Source: Oscillospiraceae bacterium | Lineage (GTDB): Bacteria > Bacillota > Clostridia > Oscillospirales > Acutalibacteraceae | DNA length: 64,000 bases | NCBI GenBank assembly: GCA_902762875.1 | Contig: CACWPS010000005.1 | Location: 62,001 to 126,000 of the forward strand | Reading direction: 5' to 3' | Shown: positions 34,968 to 43,521 of the stretch, one piece after another | Numbering within the stretch: the stretch's first letter is position 1 | Layout: each line of letters opens with the position of its first letter | The notes under the pieces: generated by a model | Told to the model about the DNA's origin: nothing | Seen by the model: the letters and a program-made list of their open reading frames with translations, nothing else | Database searches by the model: none | Made by a program: the position numbers and the translations under genes

Positions 34968-35835
34968 TATTTTTGTCTCCCGTAACCATTGTGCCCGCAC
35001 CCTCGTTTGTAAGGGTCTCAATAAGCAGTGCGTGGGGCACTCTGCCGTCTAAAATAATCACCTTTTTAACCCCACGGTGAATAGCCTCAATACAGCACTC
35101 AACCTTGGGTATCATACCGCCCGAGATTGTGCCGTCACGGAAAAGCTCCATAGCTTCTTCAATATCAACGCAGGGAATAAGGGAATCGGGGTCGTTCTTA
35201 TCCCGTAAAATACCCTCAATATCGGTCATTGTAATAAGTCTTTCGGCATTCATCGCCCCCGCTATATATGCGGCGGCGGTGTCTGCATTAATATTGTAAA
35301 CATTGCCGTCCCCGTCACAGCCTACGGTTGACACAACGGGGATATAGTCGTGCTCAAGCAGGTCTATAATCGGCTCAACATTTACCTTCGTTATCTTGCC
35401 AACATAGCCCAACCTTTCGTCCTTGGACACAGCCTCAATCATATGGCCGTCCATACCCGAAATGCCCATAGCCTTGCCACCCTTTATTTCAAGAAGGTTG
35501 ACAAGGCTTTTGTTAATCTTACCCGCAAGCACCATTTGCACAATGTCGGCGGTTTCCTTATCGGTGACCCTCAGTCCGTCCACAAAAACCGATTCCTTGC
35601 CGATTTTCTTAAGCATATCGGTAATCTCGGGCCCGCCGCCATGCACTAAAACAACCTTTACCCCTATAAGGGAAAGGAGCACAATGTCCTCCATTACCTG
35701 CTGTTTTAGCTCCTCGTTTATCATGGCGTTGCCACCGTACTTGATAACCACTATTTTTTTGTAGTATTTTTGAATATAAGGCAGTGCCTGAGTTAAAACC
35801 TCGGCACGCTGTGCGTTTGAAAGCTCAATAGCCAT
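34957..35835 (-). CDS. argB: acetylglutamate kinase
   Basis: Phosphorylates N-acetylglutamate, the usual feedback point of the pathway. The amino-acid kinase fold shows VVIKYGGNAM, LVHGGGPEI, INADTAAAYIAGAM and the C-terminal GTMVTGD. Start ATG at 35835 follows AGAGGTG by eight bases; a GTG at 35844 is an alternative. Length 292 aa, normal. An N-terminal helix before the kinase core is present (LSNAQRAEVLTQALPYIQKY), which in arginine-sensitive forms builds the hexamer; inhibition by arginine is thus plausible. Confidence 0.95.
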   Translation of the reverse strand: MAIELSNAQRAEVLTQALPYIQKYYKKIVVIKYGGNAMINEELKQQVMEDIVLLSLIGVKVVLVHGGGPEITDMLKKIGKESVFVDGLRVTDKETADIVQMVLAGKINKSLVNLLEIKGGKAMGISGMDGHMIEAVSKDERLGYVGKITKVNVEPIIDLLEHDYIPVVSTVGCDGDGNVYNINADTAAAYIAGAMNAERLITMTDIEGILRDKNDPDSLIPCVDIEEAMELFRDGTISGGMIPKVECCIEAIHRGVKKVIILDGRVPHALLIETLTNEGAGTMVTGDKNNER

Positions 35836-35876
35836 TTTTATCACCTCTCTAGGCTGACGAAAGTTGAACCGTCAGC

Positions 35877-37091
35877 CTATGTCCTGTAATCTCCGTTAAT
35901 TTTAACATAATCGTAGGTAAGGTCACAGCCCCACGCAGTAGAGGAATACTCACCCGAATTAAGGGAAACCAAGATTTCAATTTCATCTTCTAATAAAATT
36001 TCCTTTGCCTTTTCCTCGCTAAAGGGTATTCCCGCTCCGTTCTTACAAACAGGGATTTCGCCCTTTTGTGATTTAAAGGAAACATCTATTTTATTTACAT
36101 CTACATCTGCTCCCGAGTAGCCGATTGCGCAAAGCACACGGCCCCAGTTAGCGTCCGCACCGAACATAGCCGCCTTTGTCAGCGAAGAGCAGATAACTGA
36201 TTTTGCCACGGTTTTAGCGATTTCTTCACTTTCAGCGCCTGTAGCCTTGCACTCAATAAGCTTGGTTGCGCCCTCGCCGTCCCCCGCAATTCTGCGGCAG
36301 AGATATACCGTCACGGTGTTAAGGGCCTTCATAAAGTTATTGAAGTCCTCGCCCTCGGCGGTAATTTCCTCGTTTTCCGCCATACCGTTTGCAAGCAGGG
36401 TTACCATATCGTTAGTGGAAGTGTCCCCGTCAACGCTTACCATATTAAAGGTGGTCTGAATGTCGGTTGAGAGGGCTTTTTTAAGCATTTCGGAGCTTAT
36501 CTTACAGTCGGTGGTGATAAACACAAGCATTGTCGCCATATTCGGGTGAATCATACCCGAGCCCTTTGCGATACCGCCTATCTTACACTCCTTACCGCCG
36601 ATATTAAAGGACACCGCCACCTCTTTAACCTTGGTGTCGGTGGTCATAATACCCTCCGCCGCCTGAATACTGCCGTCACCGTTAAGCGCACTTACAAGCT
36701 CAGGGATACCGTTCTTTATGGGCTCAATATCAAGGGGCTGACCTATAACACCCGTAGAGGCTACTACTACATCCTCGGCGGGAATATTAAGCTCCTTGCC
36801 TAATAATTCGCAGGTCTCTTTCGCAATCTCTATGCCGTTTGCGTTGCAGGTGTTGGCGTTACCGCTGTTGCAGATTATAGCCTGTGCGAAGCCGTCTTTA
36901 ATATGCTCCTTTGTAACCGTAAGGGGAGCGCCCTTTACAAGGTTTGTTGTGTAAACTGCGGCGGCGGTTGCCCTTTTTTCGCTGTAAATAAGGGACAGAT
37001 CCCGCTTCAAGCGGTTTTTCCTTATGCCGCAGTGTACCCCTGCCGCCTTAAAGCCCTTTGCGGCACAAACGCCGCCTGAAATTATTTCCAT
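35877..37091 (-). CDS. argJ: bifunctional ornithine acetyltransferase/N-acetylglutamate synthase
   Basis: Recycles the acetyl group from acetylornithine to glutamate, which makes the pathway cyclic and replaces argA/argE. The precursor of 404 aa cuts itself before the Thr in HPNMATMLVF, giving alpha and beta chains with Thr as the nucleophile. CNSGNANTCNA and ADANWGR are conserved family motifs. No argE or argA is in the window, consistent with the recycling route. Confidence 0.95.
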   Translation of the reverse strand: MEIISGGVCAAKGFKAAGVHCGIRKNRLKRDLSLIYSEKRATAAAVYTTNLVKGAPLTVTKEHIKDGFAQAIICNSGNANTCNANGIEIAKETCELLGKELNIPAEDVVVASTGVIGQPLDIEPIKNGIPELVSALNGDGSIQAAEGIMTTDTKVKEVAVSFNIGGKECKIGGIAKGSGMIHPNMATMLVFITTDCKISSEMLKKALSTDIQTTFNMVSVDGDTSTNDMVTLLANGMAENEEITAEGEDFNNFMKALNTVTVYLCRRIAGDGEGATKLIECKATGAESEEIAKTVAKSVICSSLTKAAMFGADANWGRVLCAIGYSGADVDVNKIDVSFKSQKGEIPVCKNGAGIPFSEEKAKEILLEDEIEILVSLNSGEYSSTAWGCDLTYDYVKINGDYRT

Positions 37092-37093
37092 TT

Positions 37094-37258
37094 TTAGTCT
37101 TCCTTTTCTATGAGTCCAAATATTGAAAAACCTATACCAGTAATTGGGAGGATAATGTAGAGGAATTCAACGATTCCGGGCAGATCATATCCTCTATCTA
37201 ATACTGCAATAAATATTGCAGTTAGTATTAATGCAATACCAAATAATATTTTTTTCAT
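37094..37258 (-). CDS. 54-aa two-helix membrane protein inside the arginine operon
   Basis: A short frame between argC and argJ: MKKILFGIALILTAIFIAVL, then DRGYDLPG, a second hydrophobic helix and the tail GLIEKED. GGAGTT stands six bases before the ATG. Two transmembrane segments with a tight loop fill almost the whole protein. It ends two bases before the argJ start and begins ten bases after the argC stop, so it is transcribed with them. Function unknown; not part of the known arginine pathway. Confidence 0.6.
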   Translation of the reverse strand: MKKILFGIALILTAIFIAVLDRGYDLPGIVEFLYIILPITGIGFSIFGLIEKED

Positions 37259-37268
37259 TTTCTAACTC

Positions 37269-38195
37269 CTACAAAATAAGTCCTTTTGTCTTATCTGTAC
37301 CCATTACTATATTCATACACTCAACCGCCGCTCCCGAAGCGCCCTTGCCGAGGTTGTCATAGCGGGAGACAAGCAAAATTCTATCCTCGTTGCCCGAGAC
37401 CGAAATTTCCATACTGTCCTTTCCCGTGAGCCTGTTTGCCGAGACAAATCCGCCCTCGTCAAAGTCCTCTTTATACCTCACAACAGAACTGTTGTATTTA
37501 TCCTTGTATAGCTTTTTTATGTCCTCCGCCGTGCCGTTGATTTGGCTTTTAAATAGGGGAACGGTCACTTCCATACCGCTGTAAAAATCGGCAACTATGG
37601 GGGAGAACATAGGCGGGTTTTCAAGTCCGCAAACTGCCGTCATTTCGGGCAGGTGCTTGTGCGTCTGCGCTATTCCGTACTGTCTGGGAGCGGATAACAG
37701 CGGGTCTCTGTCCTCGCTTTCGTATTCGGCAATCATCTTTTTGCCGCCGCCCGAATAGCCTGTTACCGAAAAGCAGGTGAGAAGTGCGTCCTTATCCAAA
37801 ATTCCCGCCTTAATAAGGGGGAAAACAAGGGAGATAAAGCCGCTTGCGTGACAGCCCGGGACGGCTATGCGCTTTGAGTCTGCGATTTTTTGCTCCATAT
37901 CCTTAGATAATTCAGGAAAGCCGTACGCCCATTCGGGGTTAGTGCGGTGGGCGGTTGAGGTATCGATTATAACCGTATTATCATTTTCAGCAAGGGATAC
38001 TGCCTCTACAGCCGCCGAGTCGGGCAGGCAAAGAAAGGCAATATCAGCCGAATTTATCGCCGATTTTCTGGCGTTTATATCTTTTCTTAATTCCTCTGAA
38101 AGACGGATAAGCTCTATATCCTTGCGGCTTTCAAGCCTTTCGTAAATTCTAAGGCCCGTAGTGCCTGCGCTTCCGTCAATAAATATCTTAGTCAT
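37269..38195 (-). CDS. argC: N-acetyl-gamma-glutamyl-phosphate reductase, short type
   Basis: NADPH-dependent reductase of 308 aa. It starts with FIDGSAGTTGLRI, the signature of the shorter type-2 ArgC, and has the catalytic Cys in VPGCHASGF. YAHSG-like PEWAYGFPEL and KHLPEM are also conserved. Type 1 enzymes are about 345 aa, so this is the compact form. It overlaps argH by eight bases. Confidence 0.93.
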   Translation of the reverse strand: MTKIFIDGSAGTTGLRIYERLESRKDIELIRLSEELRKDINARKSAINSADIAFLCLPDSAAVEAVSLAENDNTVIIDTSTAHRTNPEWAYGFPELSKDMEQKIADSKRIAVPGCHASGFISLVFPLIKAGILDKDALLTCFSVTGYSGGGKKMIAEYESEDRDPLLSAPRQYGIAQTHKHLPEMTAVCGLENPPMFSPIVADFYSGMEVTVPLFKSQINGTAEDIKKLYKDKYNSSVVRYKEDFDEGGFVSANRLTGKDSMEISVSGNEDRILLVSRYDNLGKGASGAAVECMNIVMGTDKTKGLIL

Positions 38196-39567
38196 TTAAA
38201 AACTCCGTTATGTATTTAAGCTGTTCTTCTACCGATTGAGGACCCGTGCCACCTGCCGAAATACGCTTTTCTACGCAGGTATCAAGGGAGATTTCGCCGA
38301 ATAAATCCTCGCCAAAGGTCGGGTCAAATTCCTTGTACTTTTCCAAAGGCATAGTTTCCAAAATAAGGCCGTTATCAATGCAAAAAGCGACGATTTCCCC
38401 CACCTTTTTGTATGCCGTTCTAAAGGGCATACCCTTTTTTACAAGATAGTCCGCAAGGTCGGTGGCGTTGATAAAGCCCTTGCCCGCCGCTTTACGCATA
38501 TTATCGGGCAGTACCCGCATTGTGGCAAGCATAGGGGTGAACACCTTAATACACTTTTTGACGGTATCCACAGCGTCAAAGATAGCCTCTTTGTCCTCCT
38601 GCATATCCTTATTGTAAGCAAGGGGAAGACCCTTTAGGGTAGTGAGTAAGCTCATTAAATCACCGTAAACCCGTCCCGTTTTGCCCCTGACAAGCTCCGC
38701 CATATCGGGGTTTTTCTTCTGGGGCATTATGCTTGAACCTGTAGTGTAGCTGTCGTCAAGCTCGACAAACTTAAACTCCCAGGAAGACCAAAGGATAATT
38801 TCCTCGGAAAAACGGGATAAGTGCATCATAATAATTGCAAAGCAGGATAAGAGTTCAACACAAAAATCTCTGTCCGAAACACCGTCAATACTGTTTAAAG
38901 AAATTCCGCTGAAGCCTAAATGCTCTGCCTCCCACTCACGGTCGGTATTGTAGGTTGTGCCCGCTAAAGCACAGGAGCCTATGGGGCAGTTTTCATACAT
39001 TCTGTCTGTTGCGTCAACCAACCGCTTAAAATCACGGGTGAACATCATAGCGTAGGCTAAAATGTGGTGCGCAAAGGTTATGGGCTGGGCACGCTGTAAA
39101 TGAGTATAACCCGGCATAATATCGTTTTTATGCTCTGCCGCTAAATCACGGATAGCCTTTATAAGCTCCTTTAAAAGACCGATAATTTCGTCACATTCAG
39201 CCATTAAGTACATACGGATGTCAAGCGCTACCTGATCGTTACGGCTTCTTGCGGTGTGAAGCTTTTTGCCTGCGTCGCCGATTCTTTTGGTAAGCTCCGA
39301 CTCAACAAACATATGAATATCCTCGGCGTTCATATCAAAGGAAAGAATACCGTTTTTAAGGTCTTCAAGAATAGAAGAAAGCCCGTTTACTATCTGCAGC
39401 TTTTCCTTGGCTGTGATTATTCCCTGTCGACAAAGCATTTCGGCGTGAACAATAGAGCCTGTTATATCCTGCTTGAACATACGGCAGTCAAAGTGAATTG
39501 ACGAGTTGAAATCGTCCGCTTCTTTATCGAGGGCCTTTTGAAACCTGCCCGCCCACATTTTATCCAT
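38188..39567 (-). CDS. argH: argininosuccinate lyase
   Basis: Splits argininosuccinate into arginine and fumarate. Length is 459 aa. The fumarase/aspartase signature GSSIMPQKKNPD with its catalytic Ser is present, as are WAGRFQ at the N-terminus, HTARSRNDQ and GYTHLQRAQP. First gene of the arginine operon running to 27714. ACGGAG precedes the ATG. Confidence 0.95.
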   Translation of the reverse strand: MDKMWAGRFQKALDKEADDFNSSIHFDCRMFKQDITGSIVHAEMLCRQGIITAKEKLQIVNGLSSILEDLKNGILSFDMNAEDIHMFVESELTKRIGDAGKKLHTARSRNDQVALDIRMYLMAECDEIIGLLKELIKAIRDLAAEHKNDIMPGYTHLQRAQPITFAHHILAYAMMFTRDFKRLVDATDRMYENCPIGSCALAGTTYNTDREWEAEHLGFSGISLNSIDGVSDRDFCVELLSCFAIIMMHLSRFSEEIILWSSWEFKFVELDDSYTTGSSIMPQKKNPDMAELVRGKTGRVYGDLMSLLTTLKGLPLAYNKDMQEDKEAIFDAVDTVKKCIKVFTPMLATMRVLPDNMRKAAGKGFINATDLADYLVKKGMPFRTAYKKVGEIVAFCIDNGLILETMPLEKYKEFDPTFGEDLFGEISLDTCVEKRISAGGTGPQSVEEQLKYITEFLND

Positions 39568-39642
39568 TAATTTTACTCCGTTCTTTTAAGGTGGTGTTAT
39601 TATAGGTCTTTAGGGTAATTGTAATAATGCTACAAGGCCCCG

Positions 39643-40135
39643 CAAGCCTCACGGGGGCTGGCGCGGCGAAGCCGTGACTGGGGGATATTGGGTTTTGCGT
39701 AAAGCTCTAATGAATCCCTCCACCGCCGTTCGGCGGTCCCCCTCCCTTTAGGCAAGGGAGGCTTTTAAAGGAAAGCGATTTGAATCCCTCCGCCTCGTTC
39801 CTCGGCACCTCCCTTTAGGCAAGGGAGGCTCAGTCTATCGAAAAAGCCTATTTTTGGCTCCCCTTGTCAGGGGAGCTGTCACCGTAGGTGACTGAGGGGT
39901 AGTCAAAAAAGGCTTTATTGAAGCATTTTCTCTCCCTCCGTCACGGCGAAGCCGTGCCACCTCTCAACTGCCGTTTCGGTCGGTGCTGTTGCTTCGCAAC
40001 GGTGTCCACCGGACACCCGCACCCTCGTTAGAGGGAGGCAAAAGAGAGTTTATCGACACTCTCAGCCCCCTTTAGGCAAGGGGGCCTTTTATTTGTGCAT
40101 TTTTACCTTAATGCGACAGCCCTCTTTTATCAGCA
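39643..40135. repeat. block of dispersed palindromic repeats between argH and argG
   Basis: The 577-base gap holds no gene. It is built from CTCCCTTTAGGCAAGGGAGGC, CCGCCGTTCGGCGG, GGCGAAGCCGTGAC and GGGGAGCTGTCACCGTAGGTGACTGAGGGG type pieces, each palindromic and in several orientations. The same pieces recur at 41594-41775, 47041-47190 and 63181-63295. They are likely non-autonomous repeats; the last one, next to argG, could also end its transcription. Confidence 0.7.
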
Positions 40136-40144
40136 AGTATTATA

Positions 40145-41374
40145 TTACTTAATCCCGTTTTTAGCCTTCATCTTGGCGTAAACCTTGGTGGGCAGGCCGT
40201 AAAGGTTGATAAAGCCTGCGGAATCTGCCTGATTGTAAACCTCGTCCTCATCAAAGGTTGCGATTTCGGGGTCATAGAGGGAATAGGGGGAAGAAACAGA
40301 AGCGTTAATCATATTGCCCTTGTAAAGCTTTAGGGTTACATCGCCGGTAACGGTCTTCTGGGTGGTCTTAACGAAAGAAAGTATAGCCTCGGTAAGTGGG
40401 GTGAACCACTGTGCATTGTAAACAAGCTCGGCTAATTTCTGGGCTACAAGGGACTTGTAGTGGGCGGTCTCCTTATCAAGGCAGATGCTCTCAAGCACGC
40501 TGTGGGCCTTGTAAAGGATAGCGCCTCCCGGGGTTTCATAAACACCGCGGCATTTCATACCTACAAGACGGTTTTCTACAATGTCGAGAAGTCCTATACC
40601 GTTCTCGCCGCCAAGTTTATTAAGGGTAGAAACAAGCTCTACAGCTCCCATTTCCTTGCCGTCAACCGCTGTGGGAACACCCTTTTCAAAGTGAAGGGTT
40701 ACATAGGTGGGCTTATCGGGCGCCATTTCGGGGGAAACGCCCATCTCAAGGAAGCCTTCCTTATTATATTGGGGCTCGTTCTTGGGGTCCTCAAGGTCAA
40801 GACCCTCGTGGGACAGGTGCCAGATGTTCTTATCCTTTGAATAGTTGGTCTCACGGCTAATCTTCAGCGGAATATTGTGGGCCTCGGCATAGTCAATTTC
40901 CTCTTCACGGGACTTAATATCCCACTCACGCCAAGGGGCGATAATCGGCATATCGGGGGCGAATGCCTTAATAGCAAGCTCAAAACGCACCTGATCGTTG
41001 CCCTTACCCGTACAGCCGTGGCAGATAGCGTCCGCACCCTCGGCGATAGCAATTTCGGCTATGCGCTTAGCAATGGGGGGACGGGCAAAAGCCGTACCTA
41101 ACATATATTCCTCATATAATGCGCCCGCCTGAACGCAGGGGAAAACATAATCCTCAAGAAATTCCTTTGTAAGGTCTTCTATATATATTTTGGAAGCACC
41201 TGTCTTAATGGCCTTTTCCTCAAGTCCCTCAAGCTCGCTTGCCTGACCAACATTGCCCGAAACTGCAATAATTTCGGGGTTATTGTAGTTTTCCTTAAGC
41301 CAAGGGATAATGATAGATGTATCAAGACCGCCAGAATATGCAAGAACAACCTTCTTTATTTCCTTTTTATTCAT
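40145..41374 (-). CDS. argG: argininosuccinate synthase
   Basis: ATP-dependent ligation of citrulline and aspartate. The N-type pyrophosphatase motif AYSGGLDTS is at residues 10-18, [12 protein letters not shown] follows, and length is 409 aa. The ATG at 41374 is preceded by CGGAGGAAT. Unlike the other arg genes it stands alone, under a promoter covered by ArgR-like boxes. Confidence 0.96.
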   Translation of the reverse strand: MNKKEIKKVVLAYSGGLDTSIIIPWLKENYNNPEIIAVSGNVGQASELEGLEEKAIKTGASKIYIEDLTKEFLEDYVFPCVQAGALYEEYMLGTAFARPPIAKRIAEIAIAEGADAICHGCTGKGNDQVRFELAIKAFAPDMPIIAPWREWDIKSREEEIDYAEAHNIPLKISRETNYSKDKNIWHLSHEGLDLEDPKNEPQYNKEGFLEMGVSPEMAPDKPTYVTLHFEKGVPTAVDGKEMGAVELVSTLNKLGGENGIGLLDIVENRLVGMKCRGVYETPGGAILYKAHSVLESICLDKETAHYKSLVAQKLAELVYNAQWFTPLTEAILSFVKTTQKTVTGDVTLKLYKGNMINASVSSPYSLYDPEIATFDEDEVYNQADSAGFINLYGLPTKVYAKMKAKNGIK

Positions 41375-41390
41375 TTTTATTCCTCCGATT

Positions 41391-41446
41391 TGCATATTTA
41401 TTAATTTCTATGCATAAATTATATCATACTTTGAATAAATATGCAA
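41391..41446 (-). promoter_or_regulatory. argG promoter with two ArgR-like boxes
   Basis: On the minus strand TTGCAT (41446-41441), 17-base spacer, TATAAT (41423-41418). TGCATATTTATTCA (41445-41432) overlaps the -35 box and a second copy lies downstream at 41391-41404 (TGCATATTTATTAA on the plus strand). Both resemble the Firmicutes ARG box TGAATATTTATTCA, so repression by ArgR/AhrC with arginine is expected. Confidence 0.7.
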
Positions 41447-41537
41447 TAGATTTTTGAATTTTTTTTATATTTTACCCCATATACATATATAACGGCGCGG
41501 ATTGTTTGAATTTTGTATATTATTTACTAAAGCCGGA

Positions 41538-41826
41538 CGGGACTGTAAAAAAACAAATCGGGGTTTGTAGAGATAAAATGATATTAAAAATAGCCTCCCT
41601 TGCCTAAAGGGAGGTGGCAGCCGTAGGCTGACGGAGGGATACAATTTGGCTTCTTCAAACCTAAGTATCCCCCAGTCTCGCTACGCTCGACAGCCGCTGA
41701 CGGCGGCGGTCCCCTCTGTCACTTCGTGACATCTCCCCACACTGTGGGGAGTCACCCTTTAGGCAAGGGGGCCTTATTATAAGCTAATCAAAGACCCCCA
41801 CAAACCCCGATTTTTTTACAGCCCGG
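41538..41826. repeat. MITE-like element with terminal inverted repeats
   Basis: Left end CTGTAAAAAAACAAATCGGGG plus TTTGT (within 41538-41568) is the inverse of the right end ACAAACCCCGATTTTTTTAC plus AGCCCGG (41800-41826), with a three-base gap. The 230 bases inside carry dispersed palindromes but no reading frame. It fills most of the gap between argG and the liv leader. Confidence 0.6.
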
Positions 41827-41954
41827 GTAAATTCATATTTTACTGCTATTATATAATGTGTATGCCGGACAAAGCAATATATACAAAAATTAATATGTAT
41901 TTTAGTGCGTATTTATTAAAAATCGGAAATTTGCTTTAATATCCTAAAGTTGTC

Positions 41955-41983
41955 TTGACAAGTTTTTTTTATTGTGATAGAAT
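41955..41983 (+). promoter_or_regulatory. promoter of the Cys-rich leader and liv operon
   Basis: TTGACA at 41955-41960, 17-base spacer, TAGAAT at 41978-41983. Transcription should begin near 41990, only about 19 bases before the leader start codon. Confidence 0.8.
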
Positions 41984-42008
41984 TATCGGTATTAAGGAAG
42001 TGTGAACA

Positions 42009-42101
42009 ATGTGTAAAGTTTTAGCCAAAGCTTCATATTGCTGCTGTTCGGATGCTTCATACGCACCCTGTTATTGTTGCGCTTCCGAAATATGCTTTTA
42101 A
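42009..42101 (+). CDS. 30-aa cysteine-rich leader peptide
   Basis: Short frame MCKVLAKASYCCCSDASYAP followed by ten residues ending EICF. Eight of thirty residues are Cys (positions 2, 11-13, 21, 23, 24, 29). AAGGAAG stands eight bases before the ATG and a strong promoter just upstream. The stop codon touches the 5' arm of a terminator, and the liv operon follows. This is the layout of a leader peptide in transcription attenuation, with Cys-codon runs as the sensor. A free Cys-rich metal-binding or modified peptide is the alternative. The length is too short for certainty. Confidence 0.55.
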   Translation: MCKVLAKASYCCCSDASYAPCYCCASEICF

Positions 42102-42134
42102 GGGGACACTGTGGTGATACAGTGTCCTTTTTAT
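42102..42134 (+). terminator. terminator/attenuator between leader peptide and liv operon
   Basis: Perfect GGACACTGT / ACAGTGTCC stem (42104-42112, 42119-42127) with loop GGTGAT, followed by TTTTT. It lies 73 bases before the livK start. No consensus promoter is evident after it, so the operon may depend on read-through. Confidence 0.85.
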
Positions 42135-42206
42135 GAATTTTTCGTTTGTTTTCGGTGTGTTACTGCGCCGTGAATATAATTTTCTTTTAGAAAGAAGTTG
42201 TTTGAA

Positions 42207-43400
42207 ATGAAGAAATTTGTAAGAATCATGAGCGTCTTAACGGCGGCTTGTCTCATTCTTACCGCTCTCGCAGGCTGCGGCTCTAAAGACGGCAGCTCGG
42301 CAAAAATCAAAATCGGCTGTATAGGCCCGATCACAGGCGGCGCCGCTATTTACGGCAATGCGGTTAAGAATGCGGCTGAAATCGCCGTTGAGGAAATCAA
42401 TGCAAAGGGCGAGGACATTCAGTTTGAGTTCAAGTTCGAGGATGACGAGCATGACGCAGAGAAATCCGTCAATGCTTACAACACCCTTAAGGACTGGGGT
42501 ATGCAGATACTTATGGGTACTGTTACCACCAACCCCTGCATCGCAGTTTCCAGCGAAACCAATGCGGACAACATTTTTGAGCTTACCCCTTCGGCTTCCT
42601 CCACCGATGTAATCGGCGGTCAGCCCGATAAGGACGGCAATGTTACCATTCAGCGTAAGTCCAATGTTTTCCAGATGTGCTTTACCGACCCGAACCAGGG
42701 TACAGCTTCTGCCGACTATATTAAGGAAAAGAACCTCGGCGCAAAGATTGCTGTAATTTACAATAACGGTGACGCTTATTCCACCGGTATCTACCAGAAG
42801 TTTGACGCCCGAGCTAAGGAGCTTGGCCTTGAGATTGTAAGTGTTACAACCTTCCCGTCGGATGATAATACCGACTTCACCGTACAGCTTAACGATGCTA
42901 AGAATAAGGGCGCTGACCTTCTCTTCCTCCCGATTTACTACACTCCTGCTTCTCTTATCTTAAAGCAGGCAAAGGATATGCAGTATTCACCCAAGGTATT
43001 CGGCGTTGACGGTATGGACGGCATACTCACCGTTGAAAACTTTGATACCTCTCTCGCAGAGGGCGTAATGCTCCTTACTCCCTTTACCGCAGACGCAAAA
43101 GATGAGAAGACACAGAACTTCGTCAGCAAGTATAAGGAAAAATACGGCGATACCCCCAACCAGTTCGCCGCCGACGCTTATGACTGCATCTATGCAATCT
43201 ATGAGGCTTGCAAGGCAGCAGGCGTTACCGCTGATATGTCTAAAGAGGACATCTGCGAAAAGCTTACCGCTCAGTTTACAAGCTCCGACTTCACCTTTGA
43301 CGGTCTTACCGGCGAAGGTATGACATGGTCTGATTCAGGCGAGGTTTCCAAGTCTCCTAAGGGCATGGTTATTAACAACGGCGCATACGCAGGTATGTAA
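42207..43400 (+). CDS. livK: ABC transporter substrate-binding lipoprotein, LivK type
   Basis: Periplasmic-binding-fold lipoprotein of 397 aa. The signal peptide ends in the lipobox LAGC, whose Cys is lipidated; a short Gly/Ser linker follows. KIGCIGPITGGAAIYG and the two-lobed type I fold match branched-chain amino-acid receptors (Peripla_BP_6). The real ligand may differ from leucine; the Cys-rich leader upstream hints at a sulfur compound, which is speculative. The ATG at 42207 was chosen over a TTG at 42198 for its signal peptide. Confidence 0.9.
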   Translation: MKKFVRIMSVLTAACLILTALAGCGSKDGSSAKIKIGCIGPITGGAAIYGNAVKNAAEIAVEEINAKGEDIQFEFKFEDDEHDAEKSVNAYNTLKDWGMQILMGTVTTNPCIAVSSETNADNIFELTPSASSTDVIGGQPDKDGNVTIQRKSNVFQMCFTDPNQGTASADYIKEKNLGAKIAVIYNNGDAYSTGIYQKFDARAKELGLEIVSVTTFPSDDNTDFTVQLNDAKNKGADLLFLPIYYTPASLILKQAKDMQYSPKVFGVDGMDGILTVENFDTSLAEGVMLLTPFTADAKDEKTQNFVSKYKEKYGDTPNQFAADAYDCIYAIYEACKAAGVTADMSKEDICEKLTAQFTSSDFTFDGLTGEGMTWSDSGEVSKSPKGMVINNGAYAGM

Positions 43401-43440
43401 TTATAAGCTGACGGGTTTAGTATTTATCAGCTTGATTGAG

Positions 43441-43473
43441 AAAAAGGGGGTTGGGCTCCAACCTCCTTTTTCG
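43441..43473 (+). terminator. hairpin between livK and livH
   Basis: GGGGGTTGG / CCAACCTCC stem then TTTTTC. A partial terminator here would leave more binding protein than permease, as is usual in such operons. Confidence 0.7.
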
Positions 43474-43521
43474 GTTTTATTAAATACACCGACAATGTCG
43501 GTTTGAATTTGAGGTGTAAGC

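Noticed and set aside
35822-35850. GTG at 35844 as the argB start
   Set aside because: The AGAGGTG ribosome site itself covers this codon; the ATG at 35835 has proper spacing.
39643-41775. Repeated short palindromes that could suggest a CRISPR array
   Set aside because: Repeats differ in length and orientation, spacers are irregular and often repeats themselves, and no cas genes are present.
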